A DNA stretch of 64,000 nucleotides from contig JBEKJP010000033.1 in NCBI GenBank assembly GCA_050011155.1, forward strand, positions 18,732 to 82,731, read 5' to 3'. The notes beneath the pieces are model-generated. The model was given only the letters and a program-made list of their open reading frames with translations, had not been told where the DNA came from and did not search any database. The translations under genes and the position numbers were made by a program. Positions 41,635-49,914 of the stretch are shown one piece after another; position 1 is the first letter of the stretch; each line of letters starts with the position of its first letter. This DNA is from Palsa-504 sp050011155 (lineage in GTDB: Bacteria; Actinomycetota; Actinomycetes; Streptosporangiales; Streptosporangiaceae).

Positions 41635-42315
41635 CTACAGAGCGTAGAACAGAAGCCAGAACAGTATGGCCATCAGGGCCAGGAAATTCCATACGGTGGA
41701 GAAGGCGCTCAGCGAGGCCTGGAACCGCTGCACCGAGTAGGTCTCAGTGTACGTGGGCGGCTGTTCGACGAACGACAGGGCCGGGATATGGCGGGCCCGG
41801 GCCAGCAGCATCTCCAGCCAGAGCAGCGCCGAGAGCTGGACCAGCAGGAAAACCGGGTAGAAGCCGACGAACACGCTCGAGTACCCGGAGCTGCCCGGCT
41901 TGAACGGGAGGTCGGCCAGCATGTAGATCTGCAACGCCACCGCGGCCAGCCCCAGGCCGAGGGCGACCAGGCCGCCGGCCTGCCAGGTCCGCTTGCGCCC
42001 GGCCTTGATCCGCTGCAGGACGAAGTAGTGCACCCCGGCGCTGATCACGGCCAGGAACATGATCGTGGTGCCCATCCACAGCGACGGGTGGGTGAAGCCC
42101 GAGCCCTGCCAGCGGCCCTCGGAGTTCAGCGAGCGCAGGTAGAAGTAGGCAAAGGCGAAGGAGCCGAACAGGAACGTCAGCCCGCCGATGGCCAGCCGCG
42201 AGCCGGTCCACGTCGCGTTCAGCGCCGACTCGTGGTAGTAGCCCTCGTCCTCGGCCGCGAGCGCGGCCTCCTGCGAGGCCGGCGACGGCGACGCCGTCAT
42301 GTCGGTCACGGTCAC
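41635..42315 (-). CDS. ctaE: Cytochrome c oxidase subunit III
   Basis: A 226-aa subunit III with five helices: LAIGGLTFLFGSFAFAYFYLR, WMGTTIMFLAVISAGVHYFV, GGLVALGLGLAAVALQIYML, FYPVFLLVQLSALLWLEMLL, and FLALMAILFWLLFYAL. It lacks the first two helices of the seven-helix form, as is usual in actinobacteria. GTG 42315 overlaps the ctaD stop (GTGA); GTG 42309 and ATG 42300 are alternatives. Subunit III stabilises the catalytic core of the oxidase. Confidence 0.9.
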   Translation of the reverse strand: MTVTDMTASPSPASQEAALAAEDEGYYHESALNATWTGSRLAIGGLTFLFGSFAFAYFYLRSLNSEGRWQGSGFTHPSLWMGTTIMFLAVISAGVHYFVLQRIKAGRKRTWQAGGLVALGLGLAAVALQIYMLADLPFKPGSSGYSSVFVGFYPVFLLVQLSALLWLEMLLARARHIPALSFVEQPPTYTETYSVQRFQASLSAFSTVWNFLALMAILFWLLFYAL

Positions 42316-44294
42316 GCCTCCAGTCCGGCTGTCGCCGCGGGCGCGCCCGCGTAGGCGGCGCCGATGACGCCGGGCGGCGGGTTCAGGTCGGCCACCGGGA
42401 GTGCGTCCTTGACGCCGTAGTCGTACGGGCCGGACAGGATCACCGGGACCCGCTTGAAGTTCTCCGGCGGCGGGGGCGAGGAGAGCTGCCACTCCAGGCT
42501 GCGCGCCCGCCACGGGTTGCCCACCTCGGGCTCGCGCCAGAAGAGCATGGACATCACGAAGTTGATCAGGAAGATCAGGATCGAGCCGCCCAGGCAGAAC
42601 GCCGAGATCGAGACCCAGTCGTTCAGCGTCTCCAGGTTCCTGGCGTACTCGAACACGCGGCGCGGCATGCCCATCATGCCCAGTGCGAACAGCGGCAGGA
42701 AGGTCGTGTTGAAGAAGATGAACATGGTCCAGAAGTGGAGCTTGCCCAGCTTCTCGTTCAGCTTGATCCCGGTCATCTTCGGCAGCCAGTAGTAGATGCC
42801 CGCCATGAAGGCGAAGATCAGGCCGCCCATGATCGTGTAGTGGAAGTGGGCCATGACGAAGAACGAGCCGTGCTCGGTGGTGTCGGCGGGCACGTCGGAC
42901 AGGAATACGCCGCTGATGCCGCCGATCAGGAAGTTGAAGTAGAAGGCCAGCGCGAACAGCATCGGGATGGAGAACCTGATCCTGGCCTTCCAGAACGTCC
43001 CCATGCCGACCAGGTAAATGAAGCCGGTCGGGATCGAGATCAGCTCCGTGGTCAGCATGAACAGCGGCCGCATGTCCGGGTTGATGCCGCTGTCGAACAG
43101 GTGGTGCTGCCAGACGAAGAAGGACAAGATGCCCACGCCGAGCATGCCCGCCGCGGCGACCTTGTAGCCGAATAGCGGCTTGCGGCAGAACACCGCGACC
43201 ACCTCGGAGATGACGCCGAAGCCGGGCAGCGCCAGGATGTACACCTCCGGATGGCCGAAGAACCAGAACAGGTCCTCGTACAAGAAGCTGGAGCCGCCCA
43301 GCTGGTTGGTGAAGAACGCGGTCTGGAAGGTGCGGTCCATCAGCCCCATGTAGCACGCGCCGACCAGCACCGGCACCGCCAGGACCTGGAGGAACGAGAC
43401 GGTGAACATGGACCAGACGAACATCGGGAGCCGGCTCCAGCGCATCCCAGGCGCCCGGTAGTTGATGATGGTGACGATCATGTTGAAGCCGGCCAGGATC
43501 ATCGACAGGCCCATCAGGCCGAACGCGAAGAAGTAGGAGTCCTCGCCCGCGGTGGCCTGGGTGGCCAGCGGCTCGTAGCCGGTCCAGCCGGTCGGGAAGC
43601 CGCCGAACAGGACCCCGGAGAGCAGGATCACGTAGGCGGCCGGGGTGAGCCAGAAGCCGAGCGCCTCAATCCGCGGGAACGCGACCCGCTTGGAGCCGAT
43701 CAGCAGCGGCCCGAAGTACTGCCCGAACGGCCCGAGGATGACCGAGGACATCATCATCATCATCATGGTGCCGTGCTCGCCCACCACCATGAGGTACTGG
43801 CTCGGGCCGAGGAGGTGGTAGCTGGGCGAGAGCAGCTCGCTCCTGATCGCCATGGCGAACAGGCCGCCGGTCAGGAAGTAGGCGATCATGCCGTACAGGT
43901 ACTGGATGCCGACGACCTTGTGATCCAGCGTGTACCTGAAGTACTTCGACAGGCCGGCCTCGCTGCCGCCCATCCGGACCTCGGCCAGCAGCGGCCGGCC
44001 GAGTATCTGCCGGCCCAGGTCGTTGAACACGCCCAGGCCGGCCAGCCAGCCCAGGGTGGCGAAGGTGTAGCCGAGCACGATCGGGATGTCGTTGGAATCC
44101 GACAGCGCGTTCTGCTGGTACGCGCTGGACAGGAAGTTACCGAGCAGGTGGCCGAGGACGTAGCCGACCACGGCGCAGAGCACGCCGAGGTGGGCGCCGG
44201 GACGCAGGTACCACGGCCGCAGCACCCCACCGGGGCCGCCCAGCGGCGGTCCGCTGGCCGGCTCCGTACGTTCGGCGTGTGTCTCGATGGCCAT
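42312..44294 (-). CDS. ctaD: Cytochrome c oxidase subunit I, atypical proton channels
   Basis: Catalytic subunit holding haem a and the haem a3/CuB site. His174 (EHGTM) and His485 should bind haem a, His483 (MAHFHY) haem a3, and His348, His397 and His398 (HPEVY, WQHH) CuB, with Tyr352 cross-linked. Glu350 is the A1-type gating residue. However the D-channel motif DMAFPRLNN reads RVAFPRIEA, and the K-channel PTGIK reads PTGFI. About 90 residues with two extra helices precede the core, and a (CAT)6 run gives six Met (177-182). Length 660 aa. Starts 21 bp after ctaC. Confidence 0.93.
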   Translation of the reverse strand: MAIETHAERTEPASGPPLGGPGGVLRPWYLRPGAHLGVLCAVVGYVLGHLLGNFLSSAYQQNALSDSNDIPIVLGYTFATLGWLAGLGVFNDLGRQILGRPLLAEVRMGGSEAGLSKYFRYTLDHKVVGIQYLYGMIAYFLTGGLFAMAIRSELLSPSYHLLGPSQYLMVVGEHGTMMMMMMSSVILGPFGQYFGPLLIGSKRVAFPRIEALGFWLTPAAYVILLSGVLFGGFPTGWTGYEPLATQATAGEDSYFFAFGLMGLSMILAGFNMIVTIINYRAPGMRWSRLPMFVWSMFTVSFLQVLAVPVLVGACYMGLMDRTFQTAFFTNQLGGSSFLYEDLFWFFGHPEVYILALPGFGVISEVVAVFCRKPLFGYKVAAAGMLGVGILSFFVWQHHLFDSGINPDMRPLFMLTTELISIPTGFIYLVGMGTFWKARIRFSIPMLFALAFYFNFLIGGISGVFLSDVPADTTEHGSFFVMAHFHYTIMGGLIFAFMAGIYYWLPKMTGIKLNEKLGKLHFWTMFIFFNTTFLPLFALGMMGMPRRVFEYARNLETLNDWVSISAFCLGGSILIFLINFVMSMLFWREPEVGNPWRARSLEWQLSSPPPPENFKRVPVILSGPYDYGVKDALPVADLNPPPGVIGAAYAGAPAATAGLEA

Positions 44295-44314
44295 CCGTCA
44301 CCCCTTCGCGGAGG

Positions 44315-45286
44315 TCATGGCGTAACCGGATCCGATGGCGGGTAGTAGTAGCCCGCTGCCCCGGTGATGCCGTCGACCTTCGGCAGGTTGGCGCCGAGCT
44401 GCGGGATCACGGTGGGGTCGTAGGTGAGCGCGTAGGCCGGCAGGGCGGCCAGGATGCCGTCGGCCTGCTCCTTGGACTGCACGCCGCTGGCCCAGGTCTG
44501 GAACGCGGTCTGGGACACCACGTGGCCGTAGTTGAACATCGCGCCGTGCCAGATGCCGCACAGCTCGTTGCACCGGACGGTGACGCTGCCGAGCGACTTC
44601 GCCGTCGTGTAGGCAACGTTGTCCACCTGCGGGTTGGCGTCGGCCTTGACGCCGAGCTGGTAGGCCCAGAAGCTGTGGATCACGTCCAGCGATGTCACGT
44701 GGAACGTCACGGGGGTGTCCACCGGCAGCATGAGCTCGGAGGACTCCATCCCGCCGAACTGCGGGTAGCGGTAGGTCCAGGCCCACTGCTGGCCGATCAC
44801 CTGGACGTCGAGCATGGTCTTGCCGCCGGGCGCCCAGACCGAGGACTGCGTGCCCGCCAGCTTCCAGATCGGCGCCGGGCCCTCGCCGGCGCCCGCCCCG
44901 GCCGGCCCCACCAGCTCGACGGTGCCGAACACGAACAGGAACAGCACGATGACCGTGGTGCCGGCGATCCAGCCCACCTGGATCTTGATGTTGCCGTAGA
45001 TCGGCTCGCCGTCGTCCTCGTCGCCGGGCCGGACCCGCCAGACCACGATCGAGTAGGTGAAGTAGAGCAGCACGAAGATGATGACCGGAGCGGCGCTGAT
45101 GGCCAGCACGGCGATGTCGAACTGCTGGTGCCGGGCGGCGTCGGACATGTCGCCCGGCGGCAGGTGGGGCTTCCAGGCGAACCAGATGATCAGGTCGGCG
45201 GCCAGGGCCAGGACAAGCCAGCTGACGAACAGGCGCCGCCCGTGGTTGGGCTCACCGCGGAGTTCGCTCTGGGGCTCGGTCGTCAT
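44315..45286 (-). CDS. ctaC: Cytochrome c oxidase subunit II with CuA site
   Basis: A 323-aa subunit II. Helices are at residues about 20-38, 58-80 and 103-122, then an outer cupredoxin domain. QWAWTYRYPQF is the electron-entry aromatic strip; the CuA ligands are His204 (DVIHSFW), Cys239, Cys243, His247 and Met250 in CNELCGIWHGAM. No Cys lipobox or fused cytochrome c domain is visible, so the donor should be a separate cytochrome, for instance the bc1 complex diheme subunit (not in the window). ATG 45286 overlaps the upstream cupredoxin-like gene (ATGA). Confidence 0.93.
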   Translation of the reverse strand: MTTEPQSELRGEPNHGRRLFVSWLVLALAADLIIWFAWKPHLPPGDMSDAARHQQFDIAVLAISAAPVIIFVLLYFTYSIVVWRVRPGDEDDGEPIYGNIKIQVGWIAGTTVIVLFLFVFGTVELVGPAGAGAGEGPAPIWKLAGTQSSVWAPGGKTMLDVQVIGQQWAWTYRYPQFGGMESSELMLPVDTPVTFHVTSLDVIHSFWAYQLGVKADANPQVDNVAYTTAKSLGSVTVRCNELCGIWHGAMFNYGHVVSQTAFQTWASGVQSKEQADGILAALPAYALTYDPTVIPQLGANLPKVDGITGAAGYYYPPSDPVTP

Positions 45287-46032
45287 GAGCTCACCACGTC
45301 CATCTCGCCCATCATGTAACCGAGGGTCTGCATGGGACCGCCGTTGCCGTCGAGGTATCCGCCGCCGCAAGGAACCAGGCACTGCCAGCGGAAGACGCCG
45401 CCGTGGGCCGGGCTCATGAAGCTGAACGTCTCCTTGGCGTACGGGTTGCCGCCCGGCGTGCACGGAGAGGAACTGCACAGGTTGTTGGCCGACAGGTTGG
45501 CGTTCGGCGAGGCGACCGGCACGTACAGGTTGAGGCCGGGGATGGCAAACGTGTGCCCGACGTTGCAGTCAGACCATGCGTTGATGTCCGAGACCGTCTT
45601 ATCGGACAAATATTCCTTGCCGTGCTGGTCGAACTGGGACACGGTGACCGTATTGCCTATTGTGCCCTGCACCTGGCTGAAATAGTTGTTCCGCAACGGG
45701 GTGCAGCCGTCATAGCCGTAAAGAGTCACATTGACCTTCGTATTGGCTGGCACGGAAAACAACGTGGTGTGAACCCACTTGCCTGTCGCCGGATCCTGTG
45801 CATAATAGCTGACCCAGTCGGGCTTGCTGGCCGAGTCGTTCTGCGGGTCTTCCTGCAGGACCACGTTGACCTGACCAGCGGAAGCCGCGTAGTGCACGGT
45901 GGGCAGGGCGCTAGCACCGCCAATGTAGTAAATGGCAACGAAGATCACCAGGCCCGTCACGACAAGAAACGCGACGAGCAGCGACGCCGCCCGGGCGGTC
46001 ACGGACACTGGTTTCACCACCTCGCTTCTCAT
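45283..46032 (-). CDS. Membrane-anchored predicted cupredoxin, oxidase-linked
   Basis: A 249-aa protein heading the oxidase operon. One N-terminal helix (SLLVAFLVVTGLVIFVAIYY) anchors a beta-rich outer domain. Possible copper ligands are His160 in NVGHTFAIPGLN, Cys218 and Cys222 in FRWQCLVPC, and Met240/241 in GYMMG, an order like that in cupredoxins and CuA domains. Other cysteines (110, 156, 186, 191) may pair. Overlap with ctaC suggests an electron-transfer or copper-loading role. ATG 46032 was chosen; GTG codons at 46020 are in frame. Not a known Sco or CtaG type. Local GC is lower than its neighbours. Confidence 0.7.
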   Translation of the reverse strand: MRSEVVKPVSVTARAASLLVAFLVVTGLVIFVAIYYIGGASALPTVHYAASAGQVNVVLQEDPQNDSASKPDWVSYYAQDPATGKWVHTTLFSVPANTKVNVTLYGYDGCTPLRNNYFSQVQGTIGNTVTVSQFDQHGKEYLSDKTVSDINAWSDCNVGHTFAIPGLNLYVPVASPNANLSANNLCSSSPCTPGGNPYAKETFSFMSPAHGGVFRWQCLVPCGGGYLDGNGGPMQTLGYMMGEMDVVSS

Positions 46033-46168
46033 CCCGATGTACGCAGATACTCCAGTCACACGAGCCGCAAGGCAACACCTCAGCCCTCGCATGACGAAAT
46101 TGTCATTGTGGGCTCTTCCCGTAGGGCAATCGGGCCGCCGTAGGATGGCGCCGGACCCAGGAGGGGCG

Positions 46169-46798
46169 ATGACGATGCCAGAGACGGGGGACGCGCGGCG
46201 GTTCTCCTCCCGGGCATCCGGGTGGCCGGTGCTGCGCACGCCGCGGTGGATGCTGGCGGGCGGCCTGGTGCTCGCGGCCGGGCTGACGCTGGCCGCCATC
46301 CCGCACCATCCGTCCACCGCCCAGCGGGCCGCCGACCTGCGCGCGATGGTGTCCGACCTGAACACCGACATCGAGTCGTGCGCGGGCGGCGTGACCGACT
46401 CGATCACCGCCCTGCGGGACATCCAGGCCGGCCGCAGCCACGACGTCGCCACCGCGGTCAAGATCGCCAACCAGGCCGCGGCGAACTGTTCCCCGGCCAA
46501 CAGCATGCCGATGGAGGACCTGGTCCAGTACCAGGCGCCGGAGTCGCTGGCTTCCTTCCACCTCCAGGACGCCGTCAATGACCTCGTGACCTGGGGGTTC
46601 CCGCTGGCGCAGCGGGTCCAGACTGACGTCGCCGCCGTGGTCACGGCCACGACGCCGGCCGCGGCCACGCGCGCCTCCGGGCAGCTACGCCGGGACCAGG
46701 AGGCCCTCGACGCGCAGCGGGCCAGGATCGACGGCCTGATCGGCACGGCCAGCACCGCGCTATCGGCGCACGTGACCGCGCCGCCGCTCCCCAGCTGA
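46169..46798 (+). CDS. Membrane-anchored protein of unknown function
   Basis: A 209-aa protein with one helix (WMLAGGLVLAAGLTLAAIP, residues about 28-46) and an extracytoplasmic helical domain rich in Ala, Asp and Gln, with two Cys (CAGGV and NCSPANS) that could form a disulphide. A strong GGAGGGG ribosome site precedes ATG 46169. Divergent from the oxidase operon and upstream of a two-component system, it might be a periplasmic sensor partner, but nothing in the sequence proves it. Confidence 0.7.
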   Translation: MTMPETGDARRFSSRASGWPVLRTPRWMLAGGLVLAAGLTLAAIPHHPSTAQRAADLRAMVSDLNTDIESCAGGVTDSITALRDIQAGRSHDVATAVKIANQAAANCSPANSMPMEDLVQYQAPESLASFHLQDAVNDLVTWGFPLAQRVQTDVAAVVTATTPAAATRASGQLRRDQEALDAQRARIDGLIGTASTALSAHVTAPPLPS

Positions 46799-46820
46799 CG
46801 GACCGAGAGGGTAACACCTG

Positions 46821-46961
46821 ATGGACCGGGATAGGGACGCGATCGACAACGTTTGCAATCGATTGTGTGACAGGGCGGTAACGATCGATCTCGACATAAC
46901 CGGCATCTTGACCGGCCCGCAGGTTCCCGAGGACTATCACGGGCAAGAGGCGACACGTTGA
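46821..46961 (+). CDS. 46-aa leader-like small protein
   Basis: Short frame MDRDRDAIDNVCNRLCDRAV followed by 26 more residues to EATR and TGA. It is preceded by GAGAGGG at good distance and its stop overlaps the TTG start of the response regulator (TTGA), the pattern of translational coupling. Two Cys in CNRLC could bind a metal or respond to redox. A 10-bp palindrome CAATCGATTG lies within. Too short to assign; could be a leader peptide. Confidence 0.45.
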   Translation: MDRDRDAIDNVCNRLCDRAVTIDLDITGILTGPQVPEDYHGQEATR

Positions 46962-47740
46962 GGACCGAGGTGACGGGTATGGCGTCACATCAGGTGGCCG
47001 TCGAGGACGCACGCGGATCCGAAGGAGGCGCACGCGGATCCGAAGGAACCGCGCGGATCCTTATCGTCGACGACGAGCCCAACATCCGTTCGTTCATCGG
47101 CCGGGCCCTGGCCGCGGCAGGTTATCTGACGGCCTTCGCCTCGACCGGCTCCGAGGGGTTGCAGAACGCCCTCGGCACCCACTACGACCTGGTCCTGCTG
47201 GACCTGGTGATGCCGGATATGAACGGCAGCAGCGTGCTCGACCAGTTGCTGCGGGCCCGTCCGGACCAGACGGTGATGGTGCTGTCCTGCGTGGCCGACG
47301 TCGCCGCCAAGGTCGACTGCCTGGAACGCGGCGCGCGGGACTACCTGACCAAGCCGTTCTCGCTGGCCGAGCTGCTAGTCCGGATCCGGGTCCGGCTGCG
47401 CGAGGACGCCCACCTGCGCGGTGAGGGACCGCGGGCGGGCGAGGCCGCCGCGGAGATCGTCAGGGCCGGGAGCCTGAGCCTGGACGTGGCCCGCCTGGTC
47501 GCCGACAACGGGCACGGGCCCGTCCCGCTCACGCGGCTGGAGTTCTTGCTGCTGCGCGAGCTGGCGGAGCACGCCGGGCAGTCCGTGCCCAAGGGCAAGC
47601 TGCTGGCCAGCGTGTGGGGCTACGACTTCGATCCGGGATCCAACGTGGTCGACGTATGCGTGCGGCGGCTGCGGTCCAAGCTCGGCTACACCCTGATCAA
47701 GACGGTGCGCGGTGAGGGCTACCAGCTTGCCGGTCGCTGA
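46958..47740 (+). CDS. OmpR/PhoB-family response regulator
   Basis: A 260-aa regulator with an N-terminal tail of about 32 residues including a 7-residue duplication (ARGSEGG/ARGSEGT), then the receiver: LIVDDEPN, phospho-acceptor Asp82 in LVLLDLVMPDMNG, and YLTKPFS. The winged helix runs VPLTRLEFLLLRELAEHAG to LGYTLIKTVRGEGYQL. TTG 46958 overlaps the stop of the small leader frame; ATG 46979 is an alternative start. Cognate to the kinase that overlaps its 3' end by 29 bp. Confidence 0.9.
   Translation: MRTEVTGMASHQVAVEDARGSEGGARGSEGTARILIVDDEPNIRSFIGRALAAAGYLTAFASTGSEGLQNALGTHYDLVLLDLVMPDMNGSSVLDQLLRARPDQTVMVLSCVADVAAKVDCLERGARDYLTKPFSLAELLVRIRVRLREDAHLRGEGPRAGEAAAEIVRAGSLSLDVARLVADNGHGPVPLTRLEFLLLRELAEHAGQSVPKGKLLASVWGYDFDPGSNVVDVCVRRLRSKLGYTLIKTVRGEGYQLAGR
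47009..47047. repeat. 21-bp tandem duplication in the regulator's 5' end
   Basis: gcacgcggatccgaagga at 47009-47026 recurs at 47030-47047 with a 21-bp period, in frame, duplicating ARGSEGG in the disordered N-terminal tail. Confidence 0.9.
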
Positions 47741-48830
47741 GGCCGGGCTGCCGGCCCTGGCCGGTCGCGTATCCGGGCTGGGCCGGCTGGCCATCCGGCT
47801 CAGCTGGCCGTTCCGGCCGGCCCTGCTCGACGTCGCGTGGGCCGCGTTCTCCGCGGTCAACCTGGTCGCGATCTTCGCGTTCGCCGACTGGGAGACCGTA
47901 CCCTTCCACTTCATCTGGATCACCGAGGTCCCGCTGATGGCGGCCATGTTCGTGGCCATGGTGTGGCACGCTCGGCGCAAGCTCACGGCGGAGCAGGAGG
48001 CACGCCAGGTCGGCGAGGAGAACGCCCGGCTGCTCGCCACCCAGCGCCGGTTCCTGCAGGACGCCTCGCATCAGCTCCGCACCCCGATCACCATCGCCCT
48101 CGGCCACGCCGAGCTGCTGGCCGGCGGCCTGACCGGCCGTCAGGAGAAGCACGACATCGAGATCGTGCGCGGCGAGCTGAACCAGCTGGGGCGGATCGCC
48201 GAACGGCTGCTGGTCATCGCGGCGGCCGAAGGGCCCGAGTTCTTGCGGACCGAGCCGGTCGAGCTGGACAGCCTGGTGCTGGAGATCCTGAGCCGGTGGC
48301 GGCCCACCGCCGACCGCCGCTGGCAGCTGGGACGGCTGGACAAGGTCACGGTGCGGGCCGACAGGGAGCGGCTCGGCCTGGCCGTCGACGCGCTGCTCGA
48401 GAACGCGGTCCGGCATACCGCGAGCGGGGAGGAGATCAGGCTCTCGGTCGCCGCGGCCGGCCACGGCGGCCCGGTCCGCCTGATCGTCGCGGATACCGGC
48501 CAGGGCATACCGGCCGGGCTGCTGCCGCACGTCTTCGACCGCTTCCGCAGCGGCGAAGGCAGCGGGACCGACATCGGGTCGCCCCGCGGCACCGGCCTCG
48601 GGCTGGCGCTGGTCAGCGCGGTCGCCCGAGCGCACGGCGGGGACGTCAGGGTGCACAGCGAACTGGGACAGGGCAGCGAGTTCGAGCTGCTGCTGCCCGC
48701 GCCCTGCGGTCCGCTCACGGCGGGCTCCCCGCCACCAGGGAGGCCACCAGGGGGGCCAGCAGGGGGGCCACCAGGGGGGAAGGCCACCGGGGCAGATCCC
48801 GCTGGTGGCAGACTGGCACGAAAGCCGTGA
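47712..48830 (+). CDS. Sensor histidine kinase
   Basis: A 372-aa kinase with two helices (LLDVAWAAFSAVNLVAIFAF and HFIWITEVPLMAAMFVAMVW) and almost no outer loop, then HisKA with LQDASHQLRTPITIAL (His120) and HATPase boxes LLENAVRH, VADTGQGIP, VFDRFRSGEG and GTGLGLALVSAV. A Pro/Gly-rich tail (SPPPGRPPGGPAGGPPGG) ends it. GTG 47712 was used; TTG 47727 is possible. GTGA overlap with the TlpA-like gene makes a regulator-kinase-thioredoxin operon. Confidence 0.9.
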   Translation: MRATSLPVAEAGLPALAGRVSGLGRLAIRLSWPFRPALLDVAWAAFSAVNLVAIFAFADWETVPFHFIWITEVPLMAAMFVAMVWHARRKLTAEQEARQVGEENARLLATQRRFLQDASHQLRTPITIALGHAELLAGGLTGRQEKHDIEIVRGELNQLGRIAERLLVIAAAEGPEFLRTEPVELDSLVLEILSRWRPTADRRWQLGRLDKVTVRADRERLGLAVDALLENAVRHTASGEEIRLSVAAAGHGGPVRLIVADTGQGIPAGLLPHVFDRFRSGEGSGTDIGSPRGTGLGLALVSAVARAHGGDVRVHSELGQGSEFELLLPAPCGPLTAGSPPPGRPPGGPAGGPPGGKATGADPAGGRLARKP

Positions 48831-49459
48831 CCGCTACCGACAGGACGAACGTGACCACGACAGACGAAACCAACCAGACCAAACGGGTGGCCGGTCAGCA
48901 GACCTGGTCGAGCGCCGTGCGCGAGGTCGGGCGGTCGGCGCGGCGGCACAAGGTTCTCTCGGTCCTGATCGCGCTCTGCGTCGTCGGGTCGCTGACCGCT
49001 ATCGGGGTGCTCGGGTCGGGTTCGGGGGGCAAGTCCGCCCCGGTCGCGGCCGCCGCGTTCAGCCTGCCGGCCCTCGGCCACTCCGGCCAGCAGGTCGCGC
49101 TCAGCGGGTACCGCGACCAGCCGCTGATCGTCAACTTCTTCGCGTCCTGGTGCGAGCCGTGCCAGCAGGAGACTCCGCTGCTGGCCTCGTTCTACCGCAC
49201 CGAGAAGGGCAAGGTGGCGGTGGTCGGCCTGGACGAGAACGACGTCGCGACCAACGCGTCGGCGTTCACCCAGAAGGAGCGGGTCGGCTACCCGGTCGGC
49301 TTCGACCCGGCGGGCACCGCCGCGACGGCGTACGGGGTCAACGCGCTGCCGCAGACGTTCTTCCTCAACGCCAGGCACCAGGTCGTCGACCGGATCTTCG
49401 GCGCGGTGACGCTCGCCGACCTGCACAAGGGCATCGCGCTCGCGACCGCGAAGAACTAG
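48827..49459 (+). CDS. TlpA/ResA-like membrane-anchored thioredoxin
   Basis: A 210-aa extracytoplasmic thiol-disulphide protein: one helix (VLSVLIALCVVGSLTAIGVL), then a thioredoxin fold with FFASWCEPCQQETPLL (Cys109, Cys112) and the cis-Pro in NALPQTFFL. WCEPC is typical of TlpA/ResA reductases that keep apocytochrome or CuA cysteines reduced. Given the nearby oxidase genes (ctaC about 3.5 kb away) a role in cytochrome or copper-site assembly is plausible (inference). Its stop overlaps the convergent hypothetical gene by 4 bp. Confidence 0.88.
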   Translation: MTATDRTNVTTTDETNQTKRVAGQQTWSSAVREVGRSARRHKVLSVLIALCVVGSLTAIGVLGSGSGGKSAPVAAAAFSLPALGHSGQQVALSGYRDQPLIVNFFASWCEPCQQETPLLASFYRTEKGKVAVVGLDENDVATNASAFTQKERVGYPVGFDPAGTAATAYGVNALPQTFFLNARHQVVDRIFGAVTLADLHKGIALATAKN

Positions 49460-49914
49460 GCCTTCGGCTTCCTCGACTTGGCCACGGTACCGGCCGCGCC
49501 GGTCAGGCCGAAGGTGAGCGCGCCGTGCCACAGCCCGCTCAGCACCGGGTCGATGATCCCACCCCCGGTGATCACCGAGATCACCAGCGCGACCGCGGCG
49601 GCCGCGACCGCGGGCAGCACGGCGAACCGCCACGGGTTGCTCCGGGCCCACCGGATAGCCCGGCTCGACCGGGCCCGCCACAGCGCGCCCGCCGCGGCCA
49701 CCACGAAGAAGGCGACCGCGCCCATGGCTACCGAGCCGCTCAGGGCGCCGAGGCCGAGCCCGCCCCCGATGAGGTGCAAGCCCAGGTCGCCGACGGCCAC
49801 GACCCCGCCGGCCACGGTGGCGGTGCCCCACGGCGCGGCCGACATGGCGGCGCTGGAGACCGTCATCTCCTCGCGTCGGGAGAGGTCCTGGTCAGTTTCA
49901 GTCGACGCGGACAT
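49456..49914 (-). CDS. Membrane protein of unknown function
   Basis: A 152-aa protein with three or four helices (ATVAGGVVAVGDLGLHLIGGG, VAMGAVAFFVVAAAGALW, RFAVLPAVAAAAVALVISVI, ALTFGLTGAAGTVA) and a short charged N-terminus. AAGGGA lies 6 bases before ATG 49914. Upstream (49944-49980) the motif TCACG/CGTGA occurs three times, a possible operator. No family recognised. Confidence 0.7.
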   Translation of the reverse strand: MSASTETDQDLSRREEMTVSSAAMSAAPWGTATVAGGVVAVGDLGLHLIGGGLGLGALSGSVAMGAVAFFVVAAAGALWRARSSRAIRWARSNPWRFAVLPAVAAAAVALVISVITGGGIIDPVLSGLWHGALTFGLTGAAGTVAKSRKPKA

